Under the pieces are notes generated by a model. It was not told the origin of the DNA, ran no database searches, and worked only from the letters and a program-made list of their open reading frames with translations. From a bacterium HR10 (GTDB taxonomy: Bacteria; Acidobacteriota; Blastocatellia; HR10): 64,000 nt of DNA. The position numbers and the translations under genes are program-made. Positions 44,641 to 56,031 of this stretch are shown piece after piece. How positions within the stretch are numbered: the first letter of the stretch is position 1; every line of letters starts with the position of its first letter. The DNA lies in contig BEHM01000012.1 in assembly GCA_002923315.1 (NCBI GenBank), positions 1-64,000 of the forward strand, in the 5' to 3' direction.

Positions 44641-45923
44641 AGGCCCCGCGCCTTCGCGAGAAGAGGGTCGCGCGGCGAGATATCCACATGGCACAGGCGC
44701 TCGCTCAGAAGCAGCGCGCGACGATTGCCCTTCCATGGAACGAGCGCCAGGGCCGTCGTCACTTCTTCGAAGCGAAAGGCCTCATGCTCGGCGGGATTCA
44801 GGCGAATGGAGGCCAGGGCCGGGATCATCGCCAGGAAGGAATACTCGCGGATGAACCGGGGCAGAGGATCGCGCGGTTCGGAGAACGCGAAGGCGTGAAC
44901 ATAGGGGAGCGCCAGCAGTGGGGCAGGCTTCGAGGCCTCGTCGCCGTCGGTCGCGCGGAGGGTCTTCGACTCAGAGCCCTCGCCCGTGAGCTCAAGGCCC
45001 GTTTCCTCTCGAACCTCTCGAAGGGCCGCTTGGATCGGCGATTCCCCCGGTTCGACCAGGCCGGTGACGGGTTGCCAGAATCCCCCCTCGTGCTCGACGC
45101 GTTTCAAGAGGAGGTATCGTCCCTCTGGGGTGCGGAGGAGCACCTGAACGGATTCGGCCTCGATGGGGCGATCGAGGACGTCGCGTTCGAAGACCTCCTG
45201 GAAGTGGACGATCGCGCGCTCCTGCACGCGGTCCAGAGGGACGGGCGAGCCGAGCACGCGCTCCATCGAGGTCATCCGCACATCGTTCAACCCGCACGGG
45301 ACGATGAGGTCGAAGAAGCGCAGGTCCGTGTTCACATTGAGGGCCACGCCGTGAGTCGTGACCCATTGCGAGAGGTGGACGCCGATGGAGGCGATCTTCT
45401 CCTCTCCCACCCACACGCCCGTTTGTCCGGGGAAGCGCCCGGCCGAGATGCCGAAGTCACCGAGCGTGCGGATGATGACTTCCTCCAAGTCGCGCAGGTA
45501 GCGGTGGACGTCGCGGCGTCGTCCAGTGAGTTTCAGGATCGGGTAGATGACGAGCTGCCCCGGCCCATGATAGGTGAGGGCGCCGCCGCGATCCGTCTCC
45601 TGCACCTCCACGTCCAGGTGAGCGAGCACATCGGGAGGAACGCGAAAGTGGTCGCTCAGGGCCGCGCTCAGATGGCGGGTTCGCCGACCGATCGTCACCA
45701 CGTGCGGATGCTCCAGCAGCAAGAGTTGGTCGGGGATCAGGTCGGCTTTTCGCGCCGCAGCCAACACTCGTTGGGCCTCCACTCCGTCTTCGTACTCGAC
45801 AAGTCCCAGGCGTCGGACGTGGCAGACGGGCGATGCCGAGGCGGAGCTCTCGAGGGCAACTCTTCGGATCCCCCTCTCTTGGAGAGAGGCCCCGTCGAGG
45901 TCCGTGCGGTCTGGTGCGCGCAT
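44637..45923 (-). CDS. lipB: octanoyltransferase LipB fused to a Nudix hydrolase
   Basis: A 428-residue fusion. Residues about 35-250 are LipB: GGALTYHGPGQLVIYPIL, the catalytic Lys 177 in EKIASIGVHLS and Cys 210 in VPCGLND. It moves octanoyl groups from ACP to lipoyl domains. Residues about 255-420 are a Nudix domain with a full box (G288, E294, R302-E303, E306-E307, G309). Nudix enzymes cleave nucleoside diphosphate derivatives; the substrate here is unknown. It lies two bases after the lipoyl-bearing E2 gene, so LipB may service that complex. The join is inside one frame, with no sign of error. Confidence 0.9.
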   Translation of the reverse strand: MRAPDRTDLDGASLQERGIRRVALESSASASPVCHVRRLGLVEYEDGVEAQRVLAAARKADLIPDQLLLLEHPHVVTIGRRTRHLSAALSDHFRVPPDVLAHLDVEVQETDRGGALTYHGPGQLVIYPILKLTGRRRDVHRYLRDLEEVIIRTLGDFGISAGRFPGQTGVWVGEEKIASIGVHLSQWVTTHGVALNVNTDLRFFDLIVPCGLNDVRMTSMERVLGSPVPLDRVQERAIVHFQEVFERDVLDRPIEAESVQVLLRTPEGRYLLLKRVEHEGGFWQPVTGLVEPGESPIQAALREVREETGLELTGEGSESKTLRATDGDEASKPAPLLALPYVHAFAFSEPRDPLPRFIREYSFLAMIPALASIRLNPAEHEAFRFEEVTTALALVPWKGNRRALLLSERLCHVDISPRDPLLAKARGL

Positions 45924-45925
45924 GA

Positions 45926-47320
45926 TCAGATTCCCGTCAGCTCGAACGATTCCAGCGTCCGCTTCACGTGCGCCATGAACTGGTCGGCGATGGCCCCATC
46001 AATGAGCCGATGATCGAAGGAGAGGGAGAAGTAGGCCATCGCCCGAATGGCGATGGCATCGTCCTCGACGACGACGGGACGCTTGGTGATGCGGCCGATG
46101 CCGAGGATGGCCACCTGTGGTTGGTTGATCACCGGAGTTCCGAAGAGCGAGCCGAAGACGCCGGGATTGGTGATCGTGAACGTCCCCCCCTGGACCTCCT
46201 CCGGTTTCAGTTGCTTGTTCCGAGCGCGCGTGGCCAGATCGTGAACGGCCTTGGCCAATCCGACCAGGCTCAAGGTGTCCGCGTTCTTGATGACGGGGAC
46301 GATGAGCCCCCAGTCCAGGGCGACGGCGATGCCGATGTTGATGTCCTTCTTGTAGACGATCTTGTCACCCGCGATCGAAGCGTTGAGGATGGGGAAGGCT
46401 TTCAGCGCACTCACGCAGGCCTGGATGATGAAGGGCAGGTAGGTGAGTTTGACGCCGTGCCGCTGCTCGAAATCCGCCTGGAGCTGTTCCCGCAGTCGGC
46501 TGACGCGCGTCATGTCAATCTCGAAGAAGGTCGTCACATGGGGGGCGACGCGCTTGCTGTAGACCATGTGCTCGGCGATCTTCTTCCGCATGACGCTCAT
46601 GGGGACGATCTCGACGCGCTCGCCGGGGAGATAGGGGGGATAGAGGGGCGTCTCCGGCTCAGGCTGCTGCGGTGAGGGGACTTCGACCGGTTGCGGGCGC
46701 GCCTGACCCTCCGGAGCAGCCGCGCGCTCCTCCAGGTATCGCAAGACGTCGCGCTTGGTGACGCGCCCGCCACGTCCCGTCCCCTCGATCTGCGTGAGAT
46801 CCAGACCGTACTCCTGCGCCAGCTTCTCGACGACCGGGGATGAGCGGACGGCCTTTCGCCCGGATGCGACGCGCTCGGCCGGAATCGTGAGGCGGATCTC
46901 TTTCTTCTGTTTCTCCCAGGGGAGAGGCGGGATGATGACCTCGCGCATGGGCGAGGGCTCTTCTTCAGGGGGCGGCGGGGCCGCGCGCGCGGGTTCCGCC
47001 GTCACGGCCTCCATGGCGGTCGCTTCCTCCACCTGGGCGATATGCGCTTTCGTCTCGCGCGGTGCGGGTTCAACGGCCTCTTGATCCGTCTCGATGCGGG
47101 CGACGACAGTTTGAATGGGAACCGTCTCACCCTCTTGAACGAGGATCTCGGCGAGGACGCCCTCGGCCGGAGAAGGGATCTCGGCGTCCACTTTGTCTGT
47201 GGAGATCTCAAAGAGCGGCTCATCGCGGCGAACGCGATCGCCCGGCTTCTTGAGCCATTTCGTGACCGTTCCTTCGGCGATGCTCTCACCCATCTGCGGC
47301 ATGATGACTTCGACTTTCAT
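45926..47320 (-). CDS. 2-oxoacid dehydrogenase E2 (dihydrolipoamide acyltransferase)
   Basis: A 464-residue E2. The N-terminal lipoyl domain has the modified Lys in STDKVDAE. A Pro/Ala/Glu linker, a peripheral-subunit-binding domain (SSPVVEKLAQEYGLDL) and the catalytic domain follow, with SFDHRLIDGA (HxxxDG) near the end. It transfers the acyl group to CoA. ATG 47320 follows GGAGGTG. Together with E1beta and E1alpha upstream it probably forms a branched-chain-type complex. Pyruvate is an alternative substrate. No E3 gene is nearby. Confidence 0.92.
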   Translation of the reverse strand: MKVEVIMPQMGESIAEGTVTKWLKKPGDRVRRDEPLFEISTDKVDAEIPSPAEGVLAEILVQEGETVPIQTVVARIETDQEAVEPAPRETKAHIAQVEEATAMEAVTAEPARAAPPPPEEEPSPMREVIIPPLPWEKQKKEIRLTIPAERVASGRKAVRSSPVVEKLAQEYGLDLTQIEGTGRGGRVTKRDVLRYLEERAAAPEGQARPQPVEVPSPQQPEPETPLYPPYLPGERVEIVPMSVMRKKIAEHMVYSKRVAPHVTTFFEIDMTRVSRLREQLQADFEQRHGVKLTYLPFIIQACVSALKAFPILNASIAGDKIVYKKDINIGIAVALDWGLIVPVIKNADTLSLVGLAKAVHDLATRARNKQLKPEEVQGGTFTITNPGVFGSLFGTPVINQPQVAILGIGRITKRPVVVEDDAIAIRAMAYFSLSFDHRLIDGAIADQFMAHVKRTLESFELTGI

Positions 47321-47372
47321 GGACACCTCCTTCGGAGCGCGCGGGCGCGCTCCTGCGAGTTTCTCCTTCGGA

Positions 47373-48347
47373 TCAGTAATTGGCGACCCATCGGACGGCC
47401 TGTACGATCTCCTCAACTTGGGGGAGGAAGAACTCCTCCAGAGGGGGGCTGAAGGGGATGGGGGTGTCTGGAGCCGTGACGCGCACAACGGGCGCTTCCA
47501 GATACTCGAAGATCCGCTCGTTGATGCGCATGGCGATCTCCCCGGCGATCCCCCCCGTGCGCGTGTCCTCGTGCACGATGACGGCGCGGCCGGTCTTGGC
47601 GACCGAGCTGAGGATCGTCTCATCGTCCAGAGGCAGGAGCGTGCGCAGATCCACGACCTCGACCTCAATGCCCTCGGCAGCGACGATCTCCGCGGCTTCG
47701 AGCGACTTATGAAGCATCCACCCGTAGGTCAGGATGGTGACGTCGCGACCCGGACGCTTCACATCCGCCTTTCCGATGGGAACGATGTAGTCGTCCTCGG
47801 GGACCTCCCCTCTGATGCGGCGGTAGAGATACTTGTGTTCGAAATAGAGCACGGGATCGTCGTCTCGAATCGCCGCTTTGATCAGTCCCTTGGCGTCGTA
47901 GGGCGTGGCCGGCTCCACGATCTTCAGTCCGGGCGTGTGGAAGAAGTAGGCCTCGACGTTCTGCGAGTGGAAAGGGCCGCCATGCACACCGCCTCCACAG
48001 GGGCCGCGCACGACGATGGGGACGGCGGCCCCCCATCGGTATCGGCACTTGGCGGCGAAGTTCGTGAGCTGATCGAAGGCGATGGAGATGAAGTCGATGA
48101 ACTGCATCTCGGCGACCGGGCGCAGGCCCACGAGGGCGGCGCCGATAGCCGCGCCCACGATGGCCGCCTCCGAGATCGGCGTATCAATGACGCGCTCCTC
48201 GCCGAAGCGCTCCAGGAATCCCTCGGTGACTTTGAAAGCGCCCCCATAGACGCCGATGTCTTCGCCAAGGAGGAAGACGCGCTCGTCGCGCTCCATCTCT
48301 TCCCAGAGTCCCTGACGGATGGCTTCCAGATAGGTCAGCACGGGCAT
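47373..48347 (-). CDS. 2-oxoacid dehydrogenase E1 component, beta subunit
   Basis: A 324-residue transketolase-like beta subunit. It has GEDIGVYGGAFKVTEG, TPISEAAIVGAAIGAAL and the C-terminal domain with VEVVDLRTLLPLDDET and HEDTRTGGIAGEI. It builds the alpha2beta2 E1 that decarboxylates the 2-oxoacid with ThDP. It is 15 bases after E1alpha and 52 bases before E2. Confidence 0.93.
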   Translation of the reverse strand: MPVLTYLEAIRQGLWEEMERDERVFLLGEDIGVYGGAFKVTEGFLERFGEERVIDTPISEAAIVGAAIGAALVGLRPVAEMQFIDFISIAFDQLTNFAAKCRYRWGAAVPIVVRGPCGGGVHGGPFHSQNVEAYFFHTPGLKIVEPATPYDAKGLIKAAIRDDDPVLYFEHKYLYRRIRGEVPEDDYIVPIGKADVKRPGRDVTILTYGWMLHKSLEAAEIVAAEGIEVEVVDLRTLLPLDDETILSSVAKTGRAVIVHEDTRTGGIAGEIAMRINERIFEYLEAPVVRVTAPDTPIPFSPPLEEFFLPQVEEIVQAVRWVANY

Positions 48348-48362
48348 ACGCGAATACGCCTC

Positions 48363-49391
48363 CTAGGATCGGGCTTTCACCTCCGGTTCGCGGGAGATCG
48401 AAGAGATCTCATGCAGTGAAGGGGGCTCGGCATAGACACCTTCCAGCGCGATCTGCGGATCGGGCATTGGCGACTCCTCAGCGTATCGGAGATCGGCCTC
48501 GATCTCTTGCTCGATGCGACGGGTGATCTCTTCGAATGTGGTCTCATCGGCCAGTCCATGCTCTTTCAGATAGGTCTCCAGCCGCAGGATCGGATCTCGC
48601 TTCTGCCAGTATTCGAGCAGCTCGCGCGGGACGTACCATGCGTCATCGTGCTCGGCGTGGCCGCGCATGCGGAAAGTCTTGACTTCGAGCAGCGTGGGTC
48701 CCAGCCCTTCGCGGGCGCGGCGGATGGCGCGGCGGGTGGCCTGATACACGGCGATGACGTCGTTGCCATCCACCGTCTCCCCGAAGATCCCATATCCGAT
48801 GGCGCGATCGGCGATATTCTCGATGGCCATCTGCTTGTGCTTGGGTGTGGAGTACGCATAGCCGTTGTCCTCGGCGATGACGATCAAGGGCAGCTTGAGG
48901 ACGGCGGCGAAGTTCAAGCCCTCATGGAAGGCTCCCGTACTGGTCCCCCCATCGCCGATATAGGTGAGCGCCACCGATCGCTTGCGTTGCATCTTCGAGG
49001 CCAGGGCGATTCCGGCCATCACCGGGATGAGGTCACCGAGATGACTGATCGGGGGGATGATGCCGCGCTCCACACTCCCGAAGTGGACGATATTGTCTTT
49101 GCCACGCGTGGGGCTCGTCCCCTTGCCCATGTATTGCGTGAAGATCTCCCAGGGGCGGACGCCGCGCACAAAGAGCGCGCCGAGGTTTCGGATCATGACG
49201 GCCAAAAAGTCGCCCGCCTCCAGCGCGTAAGCGCTGGCGACGGACTCCCCCTCCTGCCCGAGGCTGCGGTAGAGACCGCCGACGATCTTCCCCTGTCGGT
49301 AGAGGCGTTGCAGACGCTCCTCCACCAGGCGGGTCAATTTCATGTAGTAGTACATGTCCAGCAGTTGCTCGGGGGTCAACGTCTCTTCCAT
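48363..49391 (-). CDS. 2-oxoacid dehydrogenase E1 component, alpha subunit
   Basis: A 342-residue E1alpha with the ThDP motif starting GDGGTSTGAFHEGLNFA and ending near EDNGYA. The phosphorylation-loop region reads MRGHAEHDDAWYVP. The LEAGD and MARG-like substrate segments favour the branched-chain/acetoin-type family over the large pyruvate enzyme. First gene of the E1alpha-E1beta-E2-lipB-lptFG run. Confidence 0.92.
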   Translation of the reverse strand: MEETLTPEQLLDMYYYMKLTRLVEERLQRLYRQGKIVGGLYRSLGQEGESVASAYALEAGDFLAVMIRNLGALFVRGVRPWEIFTQYMGKGTSPTRGKDNIVHFGSVERGIIPPISHLGDLIPVMAGIALASKMQRKRSVALTYIGDGGTSTGAFHEGLNFAAVLKLPLIVIAEDNGYAYSTPKHKQMAIENIADRAIGYGIFGETVDGNDVIAVYQATRRAIRRAREGLGPTLLEVKTFRMRGHAEHDDAWYVPRELLEYWQKRDPILRLETYLKEHGLADETTFEEITRRIEQEIEADLRYAEESPMPDPQIALEGVYAEPPSLHEISSISREPEVKARS

Positions 49392-49508
49392 AGATCGCCC
49401 TCTCCGGCAGAGATGAAGGCGCGTGCGGATCGCTGTGCGCGCCTCGCCCTCCTGTTGAACGTGTTCTGTGTCATCCCTCTTCCTCGCCCCCTCCCGGACC
49501 GCCTCTTA

Positions 49509-49538
49509 CTATAGCGAAGGCCGCATGGGGATGACAAG
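49509..49538 (-). promoter_or_regulatory. promoter of the E1alpha operon
   Basis: Minus strand: TTGTCA (49538-49533), 18 bases, TATAGT (49514-49509). Confidence 0.5.
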
Positions 49539-49577
49539 CATGACGTTGGCGCTTCACCACGCGCGGCAGGCGATCCC

Positions 49578-49605
49578 TTGAATTTCCGCGCGAGCCGGCT
49601 ATACT
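49578..49605 (+). promoter_or_regulatory. promoter of greA
   Basis: TTGAAT, 16 bases, TATACT, 37 bases before the GTG start. Confidence 0.55.
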
Positions 49606-49642
49606 TAAGGTGAAAAATCCAGCAGAGGGAGGAGGGACGAAC

Positions 49643-50131
49643 GTGCTCGCGAAGCTCAAGGAGCGGCTTGAAGCGGAGCTGCGCGCTTTGGAGAACGAGT
49701 TGAAGTTCGAGCTGCCGAAGGAGTTGCAGAAGGCCCTGGCGCACGGCGACTTACGGGAGAACGCCGAATATCAGGCGGCGCTTCAGCGCCAGGAGTTCGT
49801 CCGCGCGCGCATCGCGCAGATCCGCAAACAGCTCTCCGATCTCTCGATGCTCAACATGAACGCTCTTCCCCGGGATCGCGTGGCCTATGGCTCTACGGTC
49901 ACGCTCCTGGATTTGGACACTGGAGAAGAGGTGACCTACCGTTTGGCCTTAGGCGATGAGGTGGACCCCGAGCGCGGCGTCATCTCCGTCTCCTCTCCGA
50001 TTGGATCGAGCCTGTTGGGGAAGCGCGAGGGGGACGAGGTGATCGTTCAGACACCAGCTCGACGACGCCGATTCGAGATCATCAAGCTCGTCACCCTCCA
50101 CCAGGAGTTGGGCGAGGGGGAGGCGTCCTAG
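49643..50131 (+). CDS. greA: transcription elongation factor GreA
   Basis: A 162-residue Gre factor: an N-terminal coiled coil with the conserved tip GDLRENAEYQAA, whose acidic residues reach the RNA polymerase active site to stimulate RNA cleavage, and a C-terminal FKBP-like domain (SPIGSSLLGKREGDEV). GTG 49643 is chosen for the GGAGGAGGG site and GreA length; the frame is open slightly upstream. Confidence 0.92.
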   Translation: MLAKLKERLEAELRALENELKFELPKELQKALAHGDLRENAEYQAALQRQEFVRARIAQIRKQLSDLSMLNMNALPRDRVAYGSTVTLLDLDTGEEVTYRLALGDEVDPERGVISVSSPIGSSLLGKREGDEVIVQTPARRRRFEIIKLVTLHQELGEGEAS

Positions 50132-50150
50132 TGCGCTGGCGGCGGGGGCC

Positions 50151-52181
<2,031 letters not shown>

Positions 52182-52282
52182 AACTTGTGAGGGGGAGGCC
52201 GAGCTCTGGCCCGATGTTTGCTTTCAGAGATTCATGTAAAGGGTTCTTTTCGTCCGAGAAACGGTGGTCGAGGAGGAGGCCT

Positions 52283-53920
52283 ATGAGACCGCTCAAGGTG
52301 AGAAGGCCGGCCAGATGCTCTCCGGAGCGAACTCACGGCGGAGCGCCCATTGCGCCTTTGGCGACGGGATTGCCGAAGACCGTCGCCTCTCTCTGTCCGG
52401 AATGTCTCCGGATCATCCCGGCACGACTCTTCGAGCATGAGGGGAAGGTGCTCATGGCGAAGCAATGTCCCGAGCACGGCGAGTTTCAGGACATCGTCTG
52501 GTCCGATGTCCGCCTCTACCTGAAGGCCGAGCAGTGGGCCTTCGAGAGCGGACAAGGAGTTTCCAATCCGGCTGTGCCGGATGCCGTGTTGTGTCCGCAA
52601 GACTGCGGTCTCTGCCAGATGCACGTGAGCCATACGGGGCTGGCCAATATTGACCTGACGAATCGGTGCAATCTGACCTGTCCCGTCTGCTTCGCCAATG
52701 CGAACGCGGCGGGATATGTGTACGAACCGTCGCTGGAGCAGGTCTCTCGGATGCTTCGGCAACTGCGCGAGATGCGCCCTGTGGCGGCTCGCGTCGTTCA
52801 GTTCTCCGGCGGGGAGCCGACCATTTATCCCCATTTCCTCGAAGCCGTGAGGATGGCGCGGGACCTGGGGTTCTCGCACATTCAGGTCGCCACCAATGGC
52901 CTTCGGTTCGCCACCGAACCGGATTTCGCCGAGCGATGCGCCGAGGCCGGGCTCCATACGCTCTATCTGCAGTTCGATGGCTTGAGCGATGAGATCTATC
53001 GCCGGACGCGGGGGCAGGCGCTTTTGGAGTTGAAGCTGCGAGCTGTCGAGGCGGCTCGCCGAGCCGGGTTGAAGATCGTCTTCGTCCCGACGGTCGCGCG
53101 GGGCGTGAACGATCACGAGGTGGGCCGCATCCTGCGATTCGCCATCGAGAACATAGACGTCGCCTCGGGGATCACCTATCAGCCGGTGACCTTCACCGGG
53201 CGCATCGCGCAGAAGAAGCGTCAGCAGATGCGCTATACGCTCACGGATCTGGTGAAGGACCTGGCCGAGCAGACCGGGATCGTGGACACCTATCACGATT
53301 GGTATCCCACGCCGTGTACCGTCTCGTTCTCGGAGTTTCTGAGCGCGCTGCAGGGGGAAGAGACGATCGCCCTCACGTGTCACCCCCACTGTTCGCTGGC
53401 GACTTACCTCTTTGTGGATGCGCGCACGAAGACGGCGGTTCCCGTCACGCGCTTCGTGGACGTGGAGGGAATGTTGCGGGCCTTTCGGGAATGGGCGCCG
53501 AGGATCGCGCGCGTCCCGTCTCGAAAGGGGCGGGCCCTCCTGGCCTACATCGTCCTCCGGCGCTTCTTCCGTCCCGAGGCGGCTCCGTCGGGATTGACCT
53601 ATTCGAAGTTCCTCCGGACCTTGGAGGGGCTTGTGGATAAGCGCATCGGGCGCGGGGAGAACGAGGAACGCCTCACCTATCGCACGCTCATGGTCGCCGG
53701 GATGCATTTCATGGACGCCTACAACTATCAGCTCGATCGCGTCATGCGCTGCGTGATCCATTACGCGGCGCCGGATGGGCGGATCTATCCCTTCTGCACG
53801 TACAACTCGGGGATCACGTTCCGAGAGAGAATCGAGCGGAGCTTCTCCGTCCCTCTGGAGGCGTATCTCGCGGCTTCCGGGAGCGACGCCGTTGGGGGCA
53901 GGACGATCCTGAAGGTGTGA
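52283..53920 (+). CDS. Tes/MSS-type radical SAM enzyme (membrane-spanning lipid synthase candidate)
   Basis: A 545-residue radical SAM protein. The SAM cluster Cys are C129, C133 and C136 in NRCNLTCPVCFANANAAG, a signature shared with archaeal Tes (MJ0619 family). Extra cysteines C38/C41, C62 (CPEHGEF) and C104/C108/C111 (CPQDCGLC) precede it, and CHPHC plus a final YPFCTYN follow, consistent with several more [4Fe-4S] clusters. Tes couples two lipid tails by C-C bond formation; bacterial relatives (MSS) are linked to diabolic-acid-type membrane-spanning lipids. ATG 52283 follows GAGGAGGAGG. It may share a message with the next gene. Other radical SAM alkyl-coupling roles remain possible. Confidence 0.78.
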   Translation: MRPLKVRRPARCSPERTHGGAPIAPLATGLPKTVASLCPECLRIIPARLFEHEGKVLMAKQCPEHGEFQDIVWSDVRLYLKAEQWAFESGQGVSNPAVPDAVLCPQDCGLCQMHVSHTGLANIDLTNRCNLTCPVCFANANAAGYVYEPSLEQVSRMLRQLREMRPVAARVVQFSGGEPTIYPHFLEAVRMARDLGFSHIQVATNGLRFATEPDFAERCAEAGLHTLYLQFDGLSDEIYRRTRGQALLELKLRAVEAARRAGLKIVFVPTVARGVNDHEVGRILRFAIENIDVASGITYQPVTFTGRIAQKKRQQMRYTLTDLVKDLAEQTGIVDTYHDWYPTPCTVSFSEFLSALQGEETIALTCHPHCSLATYLFVDARTKTAVPVTRFVDVEGMLRAFREWAPRIARVPSRKGRALLAYIVLRRFFRPEAAPSGLTYSKFLRTLEGLVDKRIGRGENEERLTYRTLMVAGMHFMDAYNYQLDRVMRCVIHYAAPDGRIYPFCTYNSGITFRERIERSFSVPLEAYLAASGSDAVGGRTILKV

Positions 53921-54003
53921 GGGCGCATGGGCATAGACGCTTGCGCGAGGGTGTCGCGCTCGGGCAAAATTATGGCTCTATCTCACGCATCGAGGAGGGA
54001 GGC

Positions 54004-54486
54004 ATGGAATTGAAGATCGTCCCCTTGGAGATCCCCACTGGCTGCAACATCATCGTCGGGCATGCGCATTTCATCAAGACGGTCGAGGATCTCTATGAGG
54101 TGATGGTGACCAGCTCGCCACACCTCAAATTCGGATTGGCCTTTTGCGAGGCGTCCGGACCGTGTTTGATCCGGCATGAGGGGAACGATGCGGAGTTGCG
54201 GGAGGTGGCCATTCGGAATGCGCAGCAGTTGGGGGCCGGGCATACGTTCGTGCTTCTGTTGCGGGAGGGATATCCGATCAATGTCCTCAATGCGATCAAA
54301 GCTTGTCAGGAGGTGTGCACGATCCATTGCGCGACGGCCAATCCTGTGCAGGTCATTGTGGTAGAGACTGAGCAAGGGCGGGGGATTTTAGGCGTGGTGG
54401 ATGGCTTGGCCGCTAAGGGGGTTGAGGGGGAGGAAGAGCGGGCGAAGCGGAGGGAGTTGCTTCGGCGGATCGGGTACAAGCTCTAA
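54004..54486 (+). CDS. adenosine-specific kinase family protein (PF04008 type)
   Basis: A 160-residue protein matching this small family closely: VGHAHFIKTVEDLYE, GLAFCEASGPCLIRHEGND, YPINVLNAIKACQEVC, CATANPVQVIV and the ending GVVDGLAAKGVEGEEE. The family name rests on limited biochemistry, and nucleotide binding is the safest function. ATG 54004 follows GGAGGG. It is 83 bases after the Tes-like gene on the same strand. Confidence 0.85.
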   Translation: MELKIVPLEIPTGCNIIVGHAHFIKTVEDLYEVMVTSSPHLKFGLAFCEASGPCLIRHEGNDAELREVAIRNAQQLGAGHTFVLLLREGYPINVLNAIKACQEVCTIHCATANPVQVIVVETEQGRGILGVVDGLAAKGVEGEEERAKRRELLRRIGYKL

Positions 54487-54646
54487 CGAAACCCACGTCT
54501 GATAACGATTTGCTCATTCGTCGTTTGGTGGTTCGACGGGGGGGAGAGACTCATGCGCGTGTTCATGGGAGGGCTGAATTCAATGTGGCCTTTGGGGTGA
54601 TCCTCGTGGCCCGCTTTACGGTGCGGAGGTGGTATGGGGGGCGCGC

Positions 54647-55132
54647 CTATAGGGGTGGAAAACGGGGCAGGTGTTGGGAGGCCAAGCGGCTGATGAGCGC
54701 TGCTCCGCGCTCGAGATATGGGGAAGATCGGCTCTCGCGCAGCAGATCGGGGCGCCAGGGGAAGACACTCAGGGCGAGGTAGACGACTGAACAGAGCGCC
54801 CATCCGCGCAGGAATCCGAAGAAGCTACCCATCAAGTGATCGAGCCAGCTCAGATGAACCCGCCGCACGCCCGAGTGAAGGATACGAGCGAGCATGAAGC
54901 CGATGGCGAGCACGAGCAGATAGGTCCCGAGGAAGGCGAGCAAGTGGGCCATCGTCTCGGATTCGACCAGGGGGCGGACAAGCGGCACGGCCCCGCGGTA
55001 GGAGGAGCTCGCCAGGAAGAACCCGCCGATGGTGGCGATGGTCGTGATCAGGCTTCGCACGAGTCCTCGAGCGAAGCCCCTGAGCGTCGAGAGGCCGACG
55101 ATAAAGAGGACGAGGGCATCGAGAACGGTCAT
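54647..55132 (-). CDS. cvpA: CvpA family membrane protein
   Basis: A 161-residue protein with four membrane helices (about 4-22, 27-46, 62-85, 100-122) and the CvpA start VLDALVLFIVGLSTLRGFARGLVR. CvpA proteins affect envelope stability and colicin V production. The start overlaps the purC stop by four bases, and in many bacteria cvpA also neighbours purine genes. Confidence 0.82.
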   Translation of the reverse strand: MTVLDALVLFIVGLSTLRGFARGLVRSLITTIATIGGFFLASSSYRGAVPLVRPLVESETMAHLLAFLGTYLLVLAIGFMLARILHSGVRRVHLSWLDHLMGSFFGFLRGWALCSVVYLALSVFPWRPDLLRESRSSPYLERGAALISRLASQHLPRFPPL

Positions 55133-56031
55133 GGCTTCGGGTCCTCTCCAGTCAAGAGGCGATATGCTGTTCGGTATCGCTCGGCCGTTTGCTCGATGAT
55201 GGACTGGGGGAGGTGGGGAGCCGGAGGCGATTTGTCCCACCCGATGGCATTCAGGTAGTCGCGGAGGAATTGCTTATCGAAGGAGGGTTGCGAACGTCCC
55301 GGCGCATACGCCTCGACGGCCCAGAAGCGGGAGGAATCCGGCGTCAGCGCTTCGTCAATCCACAGGAGCGTATCGTCTCGCCATCCGAACTCGAACTTCG
55401 TATCGGCGAGGATGAGGCCGCGGGCGAGGGCGTAGTCGGCGGCGCGGCTATAGAGCGTCAGGCTGAGGTCCTTGAGCCGTCGGGTCAGCTCTGTCCCGAT
55501 GCGATCGGCCATCTCGGCCTCGGAGATGTTGACATCGTGTCCTTCGGTGGCTTTGATGGCCGGGGTGAAGATCGGCTCCGGGAGGCGAGCGGCTTCGACG
55601 AGTCCTTCGGGCAGGGGGAGGCCGCAGACGGTTCCCGAGCGTTGGTACTCGCTCCAGGCCGATCCCACCAGGTACCCGCGGACGACGCATTCGATGGGGA
55701 TCGGGTGAGCACGATAGACGAGCATACTGCGCGCGCGCAAGAGATCGCGCTCGGCGGCCGTGAGGCCCTCAAGCGTTTCGATCTCCGTCGTGATCAGGTG
55801 GTGCGGGGCGATCGGCTCCAGGAGGCGGAACCAGAAGGCCGAGAGCTGGGTGAGGATCACTCCCTTGCCGGGGATCCCATCGGGCAGGACGACATCGAAT
55901 GCCGAGATGCGATCGGTGGCGACGATCAACAAGCGCTCCTCATCAATAGCGTAGATATCGCGGACCTTTCCCCGACGAAGGAGGGGGTAAGTCGGGATAT
56001 TCGTCTCCAGCACCACAGGGGGCGGGCTCAT
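55129..56031 (-). CDS. purC: SAICAR synthetase
   Basis: A 300-residue PurC, joining CAIR and aspartate in purine synthesis. It has RRGKVRDIYAID near the N-terminus, TDRISAFDVVLPDGIPGKG, PIECVVRGYLVGSAW and ILADTKFEFG. The length of 300 residues is that of the yeast-like long form. It overlaps tlpA upstream by four bases (ATGA) and cvpA downstream, forming a compact unit. Confidence 0.95.
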   Translation of the reverse strand: MSPPPVVLETNIPTYPLLRRGKVRDIYAIDEERLLIVATDRISAFDVVLPDGIPGKGVILTQLSAFWFRLLEPIAPHHLITTEIETLEGLTAAERDLLRARSMLVYRAHPIPIECVVRGYLVGSAWSEYQRSGTVCGLPLPEGLVEAARLPEPIFTPAIKATEGHDVNISEAEMADRIGTELTRRLKDLSLTLYSRAADYALARGLILADTKFEFGWRDDTLLWIDEALTPDSSRFWAVEAYAPGRSQPSFDKQFLRDYLNAIGWDKSPPAPHLPQSIIEQTAERYRTAYRLLTGEDPKP

